NCBI GenBank assembly: GCA_024699495.1
Contig: JAILPK010000012.1
Span: 1 to 64,000, forward strand
DNA: 64,000 nt
From: Bacteroidaceae bacterium
GTDB lineage: Bacteria > Bacteroidota > Bacteroidia > Bacteroidales > Bacteroidaceae
Direction: 5' to 3'
Shown piece after piece: positions 27,711 through 35,994 of this stretch; positions within the stretch are counted from its first letter, which is position 1, and every line of letters begins with the position of its first letter. A program made the translations under genes and the position numbers. The notes beneath the pieces are model-generated. The model made no database searches and was not told the origin of the DNA. It saw only the letters and a list, made by a program, of their open reading frames with translations.

Positions 27711-27752
27711 GCCCCGAAATCCGGTAAAAATAGGCTTCGGGGTATTCTTTTT
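27711..27752 (+). terminator. terminator of the patatin gene
   Basis: Arms CCCCGAA (27712-27718) and TTCGGGG (27736-27742) with a 17-nt loop, then TATTCTTTTT. It is 84 bp past the stop codon. Confidence 0.75.
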
Positions 27753-27943
27753 GCAATATACAGCCCATGTTAAAGGCGTTAAGCATGTGAGAAACCACAA
27801 TATTTATTGATGATAGCCATTAACCGTCTCGAAAGCAGATGACGCACTACCGCACTTTTCCAGTCTGACAACTGCAAGTTTTACTAATCACAGATGTATT
27901 TCCGACGTATCCCGGTCCCACATTGAACTGCTAACGATTCTAA

Positions 27944-28031
27944 TTCTCACGTCACACAACTCCATTTCTCACGTATCATAGCTCCACTTCTCACGTATCA
28001 TAGCTCCACTTCTCACGTATCAAAACTCCAC
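27944..28031 (+). repeat. four-unit 22-bp tandem array, family TTCTCACGTATC
   Basis: Units start at 27944, 27966, 27988 and 28010. Units 2 and 3 are identical (TTCTCACGTATCATAGCT then CCAC); unit 1 diverges after TTCTCACGT and unit 4 differs at two central bases. The array is followed by CACATTGAAC, which also occurs just before it (27918). Exactly 22 bp per unit. Confidence 0.9.
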
Positions 28032-28073
28032 ATTGAACGACTCTCAACTCATCATATAACAGCATTAATTTGA

Positions 28074-28159
28074 TCTGAGACGGCCGTCACCTGAATCTGA
28101 GACAGCCGTCACCTGAATCTGAGACGGCCGTCACCTGAATCTGAGACGGCCGTCTCAGA
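28074..28159 (+). repeat. 22-bp tandem array with palindromic core, family GACGGCCGTC
   Basis: Three complete units (28074, 28096, 28118) begin TCTGAGACGGCCGTCACC; unit 2 has one change (GACAGCCGTC). A fourth, 28140-28159, ends as the perfect 20-bp palindrome TCTGAGACGGCCGTCTCAGA. Each unit has the 10-bp palindrome GACGGCCGTC at its centre, so the palindromes repeat every 22 bp. Confidence 0.92.
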
Positions 28160-28333
28160 TTGAATATGCCTCGACTCACTGTCATTTCACTCTCGATCTG
28201 TGAGGTCGTGGAAGCCGTTCGAAATAGAGTTATATAAGCATTCAAGGGTTTAACAAAATGCCTAACTTTACGAACATGTGAACTTGTGAACATGGGTTTA
28301 CAGGACACCAATAACAAAAATACGGGAGGGACG

Positions 28334-28448
28334 TTCACAAAACAAGTGAGAACACTTCACAAAACAAGTGAGAATACTTCACAAAAACACGGAGAACACC
28401 TTATACAAAAACACGGGAGGATACTTCACAAATACACGAAAGGACATC
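28334..28448 (+). repeat. five-unit tandem array of 22-25 bp, family TTCACAAAAC
   Basis: Units at 28334, 28356 and 28378 are exactly 22 bp (TTCACAAAACAAGTGAGA and so on); two further units, about 24-25 bp, are more diverged. TTCAC and GTGAgAA within the unit form an imperfect inverted repeat. An isolated copy lies at 27637. Confidence 0.85.
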
Positions 28449-28459
28449 TCATACTAACA

Positions 28460-28539
28460 TATCCGCAACACCTGTCTCCAAGTATTGCGGATAGGAATGC
28501 CAATCAATTCTTTAAGACTGCGGGGCCGGTGAGGGCCCC
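28460..28539. other. two simple hairpins
   Basis: A 9-bp inverted repeat TATCCGCAA (28460-28468) / TTGCGGATA (28485-28493) and a GC hairpin GGGGCC-ggtgag-GGCCCC (28522-28539). Neither is followed by a good T run; the second might still act as a terminator on either strand. Confidence 0.5.
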
Positions 28540-28661
28540 TGCATGTTCTTGCTTAATTAGTCAGCGAGAAAATAGATCCACAGAAGCATTTCTTCTCCAA
28601 GTCGAAGGTCCTAGGAAAACCTAAATAGAGAATGAGACAAAAAAGTGATTAGGCTATCTGT

Positions 28662-29288
28662 TTATCCGTGAATAAGCCACTTGTCTGCTTCTTCATATAG
28701 TTTGTCTACTGTCTCCGGCCGGTCCTGTCCGGGCTGGTCCTGATAGCAGATACCGCCATCTATCTCCTGGATATATGCATGACACTGGCATGCCTGGCGA
28801 TATTTAGCAAAGTCTGAGGGCTGCAGATTGAAGCGATCTGTAGGATAGGCGGGAATGAGATTGTCCTTCTCGTATATCGTGGTCCATCCGGCAACATACC
28901 ATTCGCCGTTGAGGCGGACCAGACGGTAGAGAATCTGCACATCCATCTCCAAGTCAACAGGAATCTCATTTATGATATGCCGCATCTCAAGAGTAGTTTC
29001 CATGATGGCTACAGAGCGGTTCCCATGAGTCCACACGAGTATGGAATGGATATGGTGCGGAGCGCGAGAGGGGTTCTTAGACAATGCGTCTATGAACTCC
29101 GGCCCAGTTCCGTGGAACCAAGAGGTATGTACATAGGAGTCATCGATATAACAGGTGCGCATCTCGTCCCACAGGGCATTGTCACGGCAAAAGCGCTCGA
29201 AGGTGAGTACGCGTCTTACTGCTTCCTTCTCAAGCCGATTCTCATGAGATACGTGAACGGGTCTTTTCAGAATAAGTTTGGTTTCCAT
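28662..29288 (-). CDS. SnoaL-like (NTF2-fold) protein
   Basis: A 208-residue cytosolic protein of the SnoaL-like group. The first 130 residues show the pattern of this cone fold: EAVRRVLTFERFCRDNALWD, MRTCYIDDSYVHTSWFHGTG and a final sheet RLNGEWYVAGWTTIYEKD. Such proteins are either small enzymes (dehydratases, isomerases, hydroxylases) or ligand-binding proteins; no catalytic residue can be assigned here. The C-terminal 60 residues include YRQACQCHAYIQEIDGG, which I cannot place. It stands alone. Confidence 0.72.
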   Translation of the reverse strand: METKLILKRPVHVSHENRLEKEAVRRVLTFERFCRDNALWDEMRTCYIDDSYVHTSWFHGTGPEFIDALSKNPSRAPHHIHSILVWTHGNRSVAIMETTLEMRHIINEIPVDLEMDVQILYRLVRLNGEWYVAGWTTIYEKDNLIPAYPTDRFNLQPSDFAKYRQACQCHAYIQEIDGGICYQDQPGQDRPETVDKLYEEADKWLIHG

Positions 29289-29392
29289 CTTATTAGTCAG
29301 CTAATCTATTTCGGTAGTTTTATTTAGGCACAAAGATAATAGAAAAATCGATACGTTGTATCAATATTAGTCTATGATTTAATTTTTTTAAG

Positions 29393-29428
29393 AAAAAGTC
29401 CCGCTGACAAGTGCCAGCGGGGCTTTTT
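29393..29428. terminator. strong, nearly symmetrical terminator
   Basis: AAAAAGTCCCGCTGacaagtgcCAGCGGGGCTTTTT (arms 29398-29406 and 29415-29423): runs of A and T on both sides allow it to work in both directions. It ends the minus-strand ppiD transcript 50 bp after its stop. Confidence 0.88.
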
Positions 29429-29477
29429 ATACGCGCGCGAACCTATATTAATATTATTAAGCGCGGACGGGAATATC

Positions 29478-31634
29478 TTAGTAGAAGAGGTGACGGTTGT
29501 CCTTAACGTCGGCCTTCATATACAGCTCCTGCATGAAGCGGTTGGCTGCCTGCATGGCCTGTGAGGCAAGCTGGGCCTGCTCTGCCTTCTTAGCGGCATC
29601 GTCTGCCTGACCCGGTTTCTTGTTCTCGGCGGTCACCTGTAGGGCATACACTGCGGCATTACCCTTGACGACAGGAACGAAAGCACCCTTTGCAGTTTTT
29701 GCTACTGCACCTGCGAGTGCGGGCTCACTGGCACCTACCGACTGAACAAAGACAGGAGCGTTGAATGTGATGTGGCGAACAGTGTCAGTGGGGAGCGCAC
29801 CGGCCACCTTGGCAGCAGCTGCGAGGCTGGTTACCGACTCCAGATCAGTCATAATCTTGGCAGCCTTCTTGTCGCGGATAACCTCTGACTTTACATAGTC
29901 CTTCACGGATTCCAAATCACGGAACTTGCCGTTGTGGATTCCACTGAGCATCACAATCATCAGATGGTCGTTGTTGCCGCAGGTATAAACGTCGCTTACC
30001 TCGCCTACCTTTCGGTCGTCGTTGAAGAGCCAACGCAGAGCCTCGCGGGTGGCGGGGATGCCTGCGATATTGTGGATGGTGGCGGGGATGCCCTGCTGTT
30101 GCTGCACCATATAACCGCTCTTCACGGCGTTTGCCTCAATCTCCTCAATAGTCTTGTTGGAAGCCACAAACTGTGCAAAGTCGTTGTATGTCTTGTTGAA
30201 AGTCTCATTGGTGAACTCGATGGGACGCTTCACAACGGCTACGTTATACTTGTCAACTGTTCCTCTACGGTCCAGAACGCGAACGATGAGGATGCCGTTG
30301 GAGAGAGTTACCTTCTGGGTGGTACCGGCTGCCTGTGCGTTGATGGCGCTGATGAGTTTCACGTTGTTGTCATCGAGAGTGGAACGCTCGTAGTCATTCG
30401 AGGTAATCCACTGCTCAGCGCCGGTCTGGTTATATTTCTTTGCGATGGAATCAAACGGTGCTCCAGCAGCCAAAGCTGTATAGATGCTGTCTGCGGTCTT
30501 CTTCGCAGCCTCGTCAATGCCTGCAACTCCGATCTGACGGATCTGAATACTGTCGGGCAAAGACACCTTGGCAAGCAGACGTATGATATTCTGGCTGTTG
30601 TCAGAAGCATTTACATACGGGCCCTTCTGGGCACCCACTGCAAGAGAGTCAAGCTCGCGGGCGATGTCGGATGGCAGGGCATTCTTGCGCACAGGCACAG
30701 CGCTGTAAGCTACAGTGCTTCCACTCTTACGGACCACATTGGCGATGTCTTCGCCGCTTGCCATCTGGGCTGCAATCTCTGCCATCTCGGCGCTGAGCTG
30801 TTCGCGGTCGGTCTTGCTGGCCATCACCTGAACATCTACATACTTCATATCACGTACGCCCTGCATCATGCGGAAGGCTTCCTGAAGCTTTACATACTTT
30901 GATGTGATTTCCTTGTCGTCAACCTGGATGTCGGCGTCCTTGATACTGCTGTAAGGAACGGCCACCACGAGAGCCTCCTTTTCATCAGCCTTGGCTTCTA
31001 TGCTGCGCTGTACCTGAAGCTTGTTGGCTATGAAGGAATGGCCGAGCAATGCGTTGAACTTCTGTGTTAGCACCTGGTTGCGTATATTGCGCTCCACGAA
31101 CTGCCAATAGGTGTAGAGCTGACGATAGTAGGCGACTGCTTCTGCCGGCTGGTTGGGCTGTGACTGCATAGCCTTATAGTCGGTGAGGAACTTCTGCAGA
31201 GTCTGCACGTCGAAAGCGCCGGTCTGCTGGTTCACGAACGGAGTCTGGCGCAACATGGGGTTCTGACCGGTGGTGATGATGTCCTGCATCTCTGCGTCGG
31301 TAACCTCGAGGCCGATAGCCTCAGCCTCGTGCTGAAGGAGCTGGGTTTGCACATAGGTGTCCCATACCTCGTCGCGGATCTGCTGCATCTGCTGCTCGGT
31401 CAGGTTGTCCTGTCCTGAAGAGAACTTCACCACGCTGACGTACTCGTCAACCATATCGTTGAACTCCTGAATGTTGATGGAGTTGCCATACACCTCTCCG
31501 ATGCGCTGGCGGCTTTCATTCTGTGAAGAGGAAAGAGAACGTACTGCTTCCTCTGCGATGAAGGCAAACAAGGCCAAACCTACGACAATGAGCAGGAGTG
31601 CGCCTTTGCTTCTGATTTTCTGTAATGTTGCCAT
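29478..31634 (-). CDS. ppiD: membrane-anchored periplasmic peptidyl-prolyl isomerase PpiD
   Basis: A 718-residue SurA_N/PpiD-type chaperone. Helix 11-28 (GALLLIVVGLALFAFIAEEA) anchors it in the inner membrane. The N-terminal SurA-like domain (residues about 40-240) includes IGEVYGNSINIQEFNDMVDE and the long helical stretch up to VLTQKFNALLG. A parvulin-like segment is at about 355-450 (IQIRQIGVAG, FDSIAKKYNQ). PpiD assists folding of proteins leaving SecYEG. Regulation is not visible beyond a poor -7-like TACCTTCG near 31691. Confidence 0.9.
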   Translation of the reverse strand: MATLQKIRSKGALLLIVVGLALFAFIAEEAVRSLSSSQNESRQRIGEVYGNSINIQEFNDMVDEYVSVVKFSSGQDNLTEQQMQQIRDEVWDTYVQTQLLQHEAEAIGLEVTDAEMQDIITTGQNPMLRQTPFVNQQTGAFDVQTLQKFLTDYKAMQSQPNQPAEAVAYYRQLYTYWQFVERNIRNQVLTQKFNALLGHSFIANKLQVQRSIEAKADEKEALVVAVPYSSIKDADIQVDDKEITSKYVKLQEAFRMMQGVRDMKYVDVQVMASKTDREQLSAEMAEIAAQMASGEDIANVVRKSGSTVAYSAVPVRKNALPSDIARELDSLAVGAQKGPYVNASDNSQNIIRLLAKVSLPDSIQIRQIGVAGIDEAAKKTADSIYTALAAGAPFDSIAKKYNQTGAEQWITSNDYERSTLDDNNVKLISAINAQAAGTTQKVTLSNGILIVRVLDRRGTVDKYNVAVVKRPIEFTNETFNKTYNDFAQFVASNKTIEEIEANAVKSGYMVQQQQGIPATIHNIAGIPATREALRWLFNDDRKVGEVSDVYTCGNNDHLMIVMLSGIHNGKFRDLESVKDYVKSEVIRDKKAAKIMTDLESVTSLAAAAKVAGALPTDTVRHITFNAPVFVQSVGASEPALAGAVAKTAKGAFVPVVKGNAAVYALQVTAENKKPGQADDAAKKAEQAQLASQAMQAANRFMQELYMKADVKDNRHLFY

Positions 31635-31833
31635 GTTGATTTTATGATTTTAATTATATTTTATCTCTTTATTAAGTTCTGATTACGCTAAAAGCGCACG
31701 AAGGTACGCATAATTTGTGAAACAGCCGCCACTTTCGTCCGAAAATTGCGACAAATGGACTAAAGTTTAGCAAAAAGTGACCCGATGGAGCCGTCTGCAC
31801 CTACTTTGACGCTCGTTTTTCGCTCTTTTGGCT

Positions 31834-33123
31834 TCATGATTTGTCGTTGTTGACGCGCACACGAACCAATTCTATCTTTGTGTTTGTCTTTTTGATGATT
31901 TTAAAGTCAAAATGACCGATAGACACCACCTCATTGAGTTTTGGGAAACTCTGGAAGTCGTGCAGAATCAGTCCGCCTACGGTCAGGTAGTCATCGCTTT
32001 CGGGCAGATCCAGACCGAGCAGTTCGTTGGCTCTCGCAATTTCGAGACGGGCCGAGATCTCATATTCGCCGTCGGGCAACTGCCGCGCTATATAGTCGCT
32101 TTGGTCATGTTCGTCCTCGATGTCTCCAAATATCTCCTCAACCAGGTCCTCCAGGGTACAAATCCCGCTGGTGCCTCCGAACTCGTCAACGACCACCGCG
32201 AGGGACTTCTTCTGCTGCATCAGCATCTGCATCAGTTTCTTTGCTACCATAGTTTCTGGAACTATGACCACGTCGCGGATATGGTCTTTCCACGGCGTGT
32301 CGTCCTTGAGCTGGAACATCTCGGACGAGTGGATATATCCGAGGATGTGGTCTATATCCTCCTCATAGACTATAATCTTGGAACAACCGCTTTCCACAAA
32401 CAGGTTGCGCAGGTGTTCCAAGGTATCTTTGATATCTACGGCAACGATCTCCGTGCGTGGCACAATGCAGTCGCGCACCTTGCAGCTGCTGAAATCAAGA
32501 GCATTCTGGAATATCTTCACCTCATCGGTTATATCCTCCTCATTCTCCGTGTTGTCTATACTCGACTGTATGAGATAGTCGAGGTCTATCTTCGTGAATG
32601 CCTGTTCGCTGTCGGCCGGTGCCACCTTCAGTCCGAAGAGTCGCAGCATCACCTTCGAGAGGCCGCTGGTGAACTTGGCTATCGGGTAAAGCAGGATGTA
32701 GAACACATAAGCCAAAGGGGCGAAGAAGATGAGGGCGCTGTTGGGCGAAATCTTGAAGAGTGTCTTCGGCAGGAACTCACCGGTAATAAGCACGATGAGC
32801 GTGGAGAGCAGGGTCTGTATAATCAGTCTGAGCCACTCATCGGAACTGTCGGTCAAGCCGATTGGTGTGAGCAGCACGGCATCCAGAAACTTGGCCATCA
32901 GTATGCCGTAAATGACCAGAGCAATATTGTTACCCACGAGGATTGTAGAGATGAAACTGTTTGGGTGGGCGTAGAATGTGGATACCAAGCGGGTTCCGAG
33001 AACACTTTCGGCGCGGTCCATCTCAAACCGCAGTTTATTGCTTGAAACGAAGGCTATCTCCATTCCTGAGAAGAAACCGGAAAGGAGCAGCACGGCAATT
33101 ATTTCTATTATTAAAGTTGTCAT
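31834..33123 (-). CDS. CNNM/CBS-domain CorC/HlyC-family membrane protein
   Basis: A 429-residue protein. The CNNM membrane domain spans residues 1-190 with at least four helices (VLLLSGFFSGMEIAFVSSNK; STILVGNNIALVIYGILMA). A CBS pair follows (VPRTEIVAVDI ... VVDEFGGTSGICTLEDLVEE), and a CorC_HlyC domain closes it (ARANELLGLDLPESDDYLTV). Members take part in Mg2+/Co2+ efflux; one, GldE, supports gliding in Flavobacteria. It overlaps the upstream lptC stop by 4 bp, so the two are translated together. Confidence 0.88.
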   Translation of the reverse strand: MTTLIIEIIAVLLLSGFFSGMEIAFVSSNKLRFEMDRAESVLGTRLVSTFYAHPNSFISTILVGNNIALVIYGILMAKFLDAVLLTPIGLTDSSDEWLRLIIQTLLSTLIVLITGEFLPKTLFKISPNSALIFFAPLAYVFYILLYPIAKFTSGLSKVMLRLFGLKVAPADSEQAFTKIDLDYLIQSSIDNTENEEDITDEVKIFQNALDFSSCKVRDCIVPRTEIVAVDIKDTLEHLRNLFVESGCSKIIVYEEDIDHILGYIHSSEMFQLKDDTPWKDHIRDVVIVPETMVAKKLMQMLMQQKKSLAVVVDEFGGTSGICTLEDLVEEIFGDIEDEHDQSDYIARQLPDGEYEISARLEIARANELLGLDLPESDDYLTVGGLILHDFQSFPKLNEVVSIGHFDFKIIKKTNTKIELVRVRVNNDKS

Positions 33124-33776
33124 TCGGCTATTGATTGCGGGGTTGTGAAATGAGCCGGCGGCGCACTCTTGGGTGCCGGCACGTTCTTATCTGTCTGAGG
33201 GCGGCGCAGGCTGTCTGCCTGAGGATTTTCAGTGTCGCTGACCGGGAAGGCTCCGGCCGCGTTGTCGAAATACCAATCTGTCATCTCTTCGTTGGAGCGG
33301 AAGCAGGTTCCTTCAATCTCCCGCTCTGGGGTGGTTATTCTGACGAATACGTCAGACCATATCAGATGTGCATCCATGTCCCAGAAGAACTCTTCAGAAC
33401 GGAACAGAGTGCCTTCACGGTTGAGTATCACAACCCGTCCGCGCAGTTCCCATATCCTGTTCTCATGGCAATAGGCGGTGTCTCCCTGCACATGCCATTC
33501 CACATGGAACGTGGAGTCGAATTTCTCCATGAACAGTCCCTTGAGGAAAGTCCAGCGCTGCGGTTCGGAGGTATATATGTCCCAGTCCTCAGCAACAATC
33601 TTATAACTGATGATTCCAGAGTCGGAAATCAGGTTCGATATGCCGTGGGAAGTCATGAATGGCAACGAGTCGTTGGGATCCACAGCAGGCGCGAAATGCT
33701 CCTGCGCCTGTGAGCAGGACAGCAGCAGTGCGATGGAATGGATTAAGAAAAGGAAGGAGACGGTCCGGCTTTTCAT
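33120..33776 (-). CDS. lptC: LPS export protein LptC, lipoprotein-like
   Basis: A 218-residue LptC homologue: signal sequence MKSRTVSFLFLIHSIALLLSC with a lipobox-like LLSC, then SDSGIISYKIVAEDWDIY, FLKGLFMEKFD and AYCHENRIWELRGRVVILN, the beta-jelly-roll pattern of LptC/LptA. It carries lipopolysaccharide from LptB2FG to LptA across the periplasm. In Proteobacteria LptC has a membrane helix, whereas this one seems lipid-anchored. The C-terminal 40 residues are Pro-rich. It is 1 bp from the barrel gene and overlaps the CorC-like gene. Confidence 0.87.
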   Translation of the reverse strand: MKSRTVSFLFLIHSIALLLSCSQAQEHFAPAVDPNDSLPFMTSHGISNLISDSGIISYKIVAEDWDIYTSEPQRWTFLKGLFMEKFDSTFHVEWHVQGDTAYCHENRIWELRGRVVILNREGTLFRSEEFFWDMDAHLIWSDVFVRITTPEREIEGTCFRSNEEMTDWYFDNAAGAFPVSDTENPQADSLRRPQTDKNVPAPKSAPPAHFTTPQSIAE

Positions 33777-33777
33777 C

Positions 33778-35106
33778 TTACTGGAATTTCCATTTCATGA
33801 ACCAGCTCTCGCTGAAGGTCAGACCGATCTTAATGCCATAGTAGTTTTCCGTTATCATCGAGCCATTGCCCGGGGCGCGGTGTACCCACTGGAGGCCGAA
33901 ATTCACGAGCGAAGAGCGGTTTATGACATTCATAATCGGGAGGCCGAGACCAGCCGAGATTCCGAATTCTTTCGGACCTGACTGCCCGTTTATCATCAAG
34001 TTGGGAGTGGCATAGAATGCTCCGAAGCGATAGTTTATCCGCTTCCCATACCGTCTGTGGTAGCGTGATGGACAATACTCCACGCCTGCATTTATGCGGT
34101 GGCGGTTCTTATAGTCTCCCGTCCCGGCCTCATACCTCACGTTTGTGGTCTCTGTTCCCTCCACCACCCTCGGGGTGACGCAGGCTGCCCACCCTTCATA
34201 AGTGTAGTCGAGGGCTACGGTGAGGCGGTCTGCATGGTTCCATGCTACGCCGGCGCTGTAGGTCATCGGCAACTGGTAAGCCTTATCCACCGTGCGGGTG
34301 ATTGTGTCGCCGTTGCTGGTATAGCGAAGCATCAATGCATCGTTGTTTATCTTGTGTCCTATGCCTGCCGTAAAGCCGAAATTCAGGAAATCCTCCTTGG
34401 CTATCTTGGTGCTATACTGCAGCCCCGCCTCGAGTTTCCAAGTCTTTACATTGCATAAGTAGGCATTGTGGAGCGCATTGTAGTTGTCATTCGTTGTGCC
34501 GTTCTCCGAGAAGCTCTGCGACAGGAAATGATGCAGATTGCCCCACAGATAGGATGCATTCACGCCTATGCTCACCCCCTTGAAAGGCTCCCACCCAATG
34601 CCGGCATAAATCTCGTGGATTCCGCCGTCGCCGCTGTATGTGGCAGTCTGGGTGACGCTCTGCTGCGTATAGGCATCTGTGGTTACCTTACGTTCGCTAT
34701 CAAATGAATAGCCTATCGAGGAATATGGTAGGAAGCCGAGACTGAAGCCGAGATGCGGAGCCAGCCGGAAGCCCATGTTCACGTAGTCGAAAGAGGTGTT
34801 GTTCACACACTGCGAGGCATTGCCCTGATGCATGAAAGCGCGCTGCAGACTGATGCCCACGTCAAAGATGAATGTTAGTGAGTCAATGGCCGAGTAGCTC
34901 GCTGGGTTCTGTTTGTTGACCCTGTTTCCGTAGCGCAGGCCCTGGGCCACGCCACCCATGGAGCGGTTGAATCCCTGTGACTGGTCGGCCGTCAGTCCGA
35001 CGCCGAAGCGTGAATAGGAGGTGTTTGTTCCGCTGCTCTGGGCCATGGCCGGAACTGCGGTCATTGCGGCAAGGAAGATTGCCAGTAGGCATTTATGTCT
35101 GTTCAT
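33778..35106 (-). CDS. outer-membrane beta-barrel protein of unknown function
   Basis: A 442-residue protein with signal peptide MNRHKCLLAIFLAAMTAVPAMA. The mature start (SYSRFGVGLTADQSQGFNRS, MGGVAQGLRYGNRVN, KQNPASYSAIDSLTFIFDVG) and alternating strands resemble FadL/TodX-like or DUF5723-like barrels of Bacteroidota. The last strand region YYGIKIGLTFSESWFMKWKF ends in an aromatic. Its place beside lptC fits a role in outer-membrane biogenesis or transport, which is inference. It is 5 bp downstream of coaX. Confidence 0.72.
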   Translation of the reverse strand: MNRHKCLLAIFLAAMTAVPAMAQSSGTNTSYSRFGVGLTADQSQGFNRSMGGVAQGLRYGNRVNKQNPASYSAIDSLTFIFDVGISLQRAFMHQGNASQCVNNTSFDYVNMGFRLAPHLGFSLGFLPYSSIGYSFDSERKVTTDAYTQQSVTQTATYSGDGGIHEIYAGIGWEPFKGVSIGVNASYLWGNLHHFLSQSFSENGTTNDNYNALHNAYLCNVKTWKLEAGLQYSTKIAKEDFLNFGFTAGIGHKINNDALMLRYTSNGDTITRTVDKAYQLPMTYSAGVAWNHADRLTVALDYTYEGWAACVTPRVVEGTETTNVRYEAGTGDYKNRHRINAGVEYCPSRYHRRYGKRINYRFGAFYATPNLMINGQSGPKEFGISAGLGLPIMNVINRSSLVNFGLQWVHRAPGNGSMITENYYGIKIGLTFSESWFMKWKFQ

Positions 35107-35111
35107 TGTTT

Positions 35112-35846
35112 TTATGCCAATTCTTCTTTATTGTACAGCAGCACGCGGTTCAGTCCGTATGCTACCAGATTATGTTCTGTATATATTGGGACATCGATGT
35201 CCGGATGGAGGGAGTCGCAATCACCACCGGTCAACACTATAGTCAGACGGCCGGTCCGTTTCCTCAGCCAGCCCGCATAGCCCTCTATCTCGTGCTGCAG
35301 ACCTCTCACGGCCCCTGATCGCAGCGCCGTCTCGGTGTCATAGCCCGTGTCGGGCAGTTCCCCTTCGGTCTCTATCTGAGGCAGACGCCGTGTATGCTCA
35401 TGCATTGCCGTCAGCCGCATCCTTATCCCGGGCGCGATGTTGCCGCCCATATATTGACCCTTCTCATCCACAAAATCGAAGGTCACACACGAGCCGGCAT
35501 CCACAATCATCACGTAGCTGCCCTCAAACAGCCAAGCGGCCCCCACAGCGGCAGCCAGACGGTCAGTGCCGAGTGTCTGCGGCGTGCGGTAACAGTTGGT
35601 GATGGGCACCGGAGTCGCCGCAGTGAATGACATCAGCGGGAACGGCAGGCAGGAAAGGGCTGCCGCCACATCATCAGCCACATCGGTCACACTGCTCACC
35701 ACGCCCGCCTCTATAGGCAGACGTGATGCCAGTGCTTTTATGGACTCTACGGGGTTTCCTTCTACGGCTTCTGATTCCACCAGAGTCTCCCGGTCGAACA
35801 CAGCCAGTTTGGTGCGGGTGTTACCAATGTCGATAATGATGTTCAT
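35112..35846 (-). CDS. coaX: type III pantothenate kinase
   Basis: A 244-residue ASKHA-fold kinase for the first step of coenzyme A synthesis. Phosphate-binding motif DIGNTRTKLAVFD (residues 6-18), substrate motif LGTDRLAAAVGAAWL, metal-binding VDAGSCVTFDFVD and GGNIAPGIRMRLTAMHEHT. Length is normal. CoaX is not feedback-inhibited by CoA, unlike CoaA. First gene of a run of minus-strand genes down to the CorC-like one. Confidence 0.95.
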   Translation of the reverse strand: MNIIIDIGNTRTKLAVFDRETLVESEAVEGNPVESIKALASRLPIEAGVVSSVTDVADDVAAALSCLPFPLMSFTAATPVPITNCYRTPQTLGTDRLAAAVGAAWLFEGSYVMIVDAGSCVTFDFVDEKGQYMGGNIAPGIRMRLTAMHEHTRRLPQIETEGELPDTGYDTETALRSGAVRGLQHEIEGYAGWLRKRTGRLTIVLTGGDCDSLHPDIDVPIYTEHNLVAYGLNRVLLYNKEELA

Positions 35847-35854
35847 TTCGGGTG

Positions 35855-35862
35855 CAAAAGTA
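35855..35862 (-). promoter_or_regulatory. -7 box of coaX
   Basis: TACTTTTG on the minus strand only 9 bp before the coaX start, giving a very short leader; no clear -33 TTTG. Confidence 0.5.
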
Positions 35863-35967
35863 CAAATATTTCTTGGAAATACATGTTAATAAAGACGTTT
35901 TAACCATTTTAGCACGCTTTTTCGGAAAAAACTTATCTGTTTGCGCACGCCTCTGTTGCCTTTTTTG

Positions 35968-35975
35968 TACCTTTG
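35968..35975 (+). promoter_or_regulatory. -7 box of the Lnb gene
   Basis: TACCTTTG, 20 bp before the ATG at 35995. A TTTG is present at 35940-35943, but the 24-nt spacer is too long. It excludes the upstream in-frame start at 35941. Confidence 0.6.
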
Positions 35976-35994
35976 CGCCCGATTTTACAGCATT

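Larger units (their letters stand above)
27628..28661 (+). other. 1-kb gene-free region packed with short tandem arrays
   Basis: No open frame here has a recognisable product. It holds a terminator (27711-27752), a single copy of the TTCACAAAAC unit (27637-27658), three different tandem arrays of about 22 bp (27944-28031, 28074-28159, 28334-28448) and two simple hairpins near 28460-28540, each listed separately. The rest is AT-rich sequence without visible structure. Confidence 0.7.

Noticed and set aside
28074-28159. Invertible (phase-variable) promoter
   Set aside because: Inverted repeats are present, but there is no promoter between facing copies and no invertase gene nearby; the palindromes are tandem, not flanking a segment.
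27944-28448. CRISPR array
   Set aside because: Units follow each other directly with no unique spacers, the repeats differ between neighbouring clusters, and no cas gene is in the window.
29934-30902. Antisense open frame of 322 codons opposite ppiD
   Set aside because: Composition is a mirror of the ppiD codons, with no domain, no promoter and no homology pattern. The sense frame has clear SurA/PpiD features. The same holds for long antisense frames opposite the CorC-like gene (31912-33045), purL (23130-24059), tig/clpP (53681-54805), clpX (55212-56342), recQ (57117-58064) and guaB (58806-59459).
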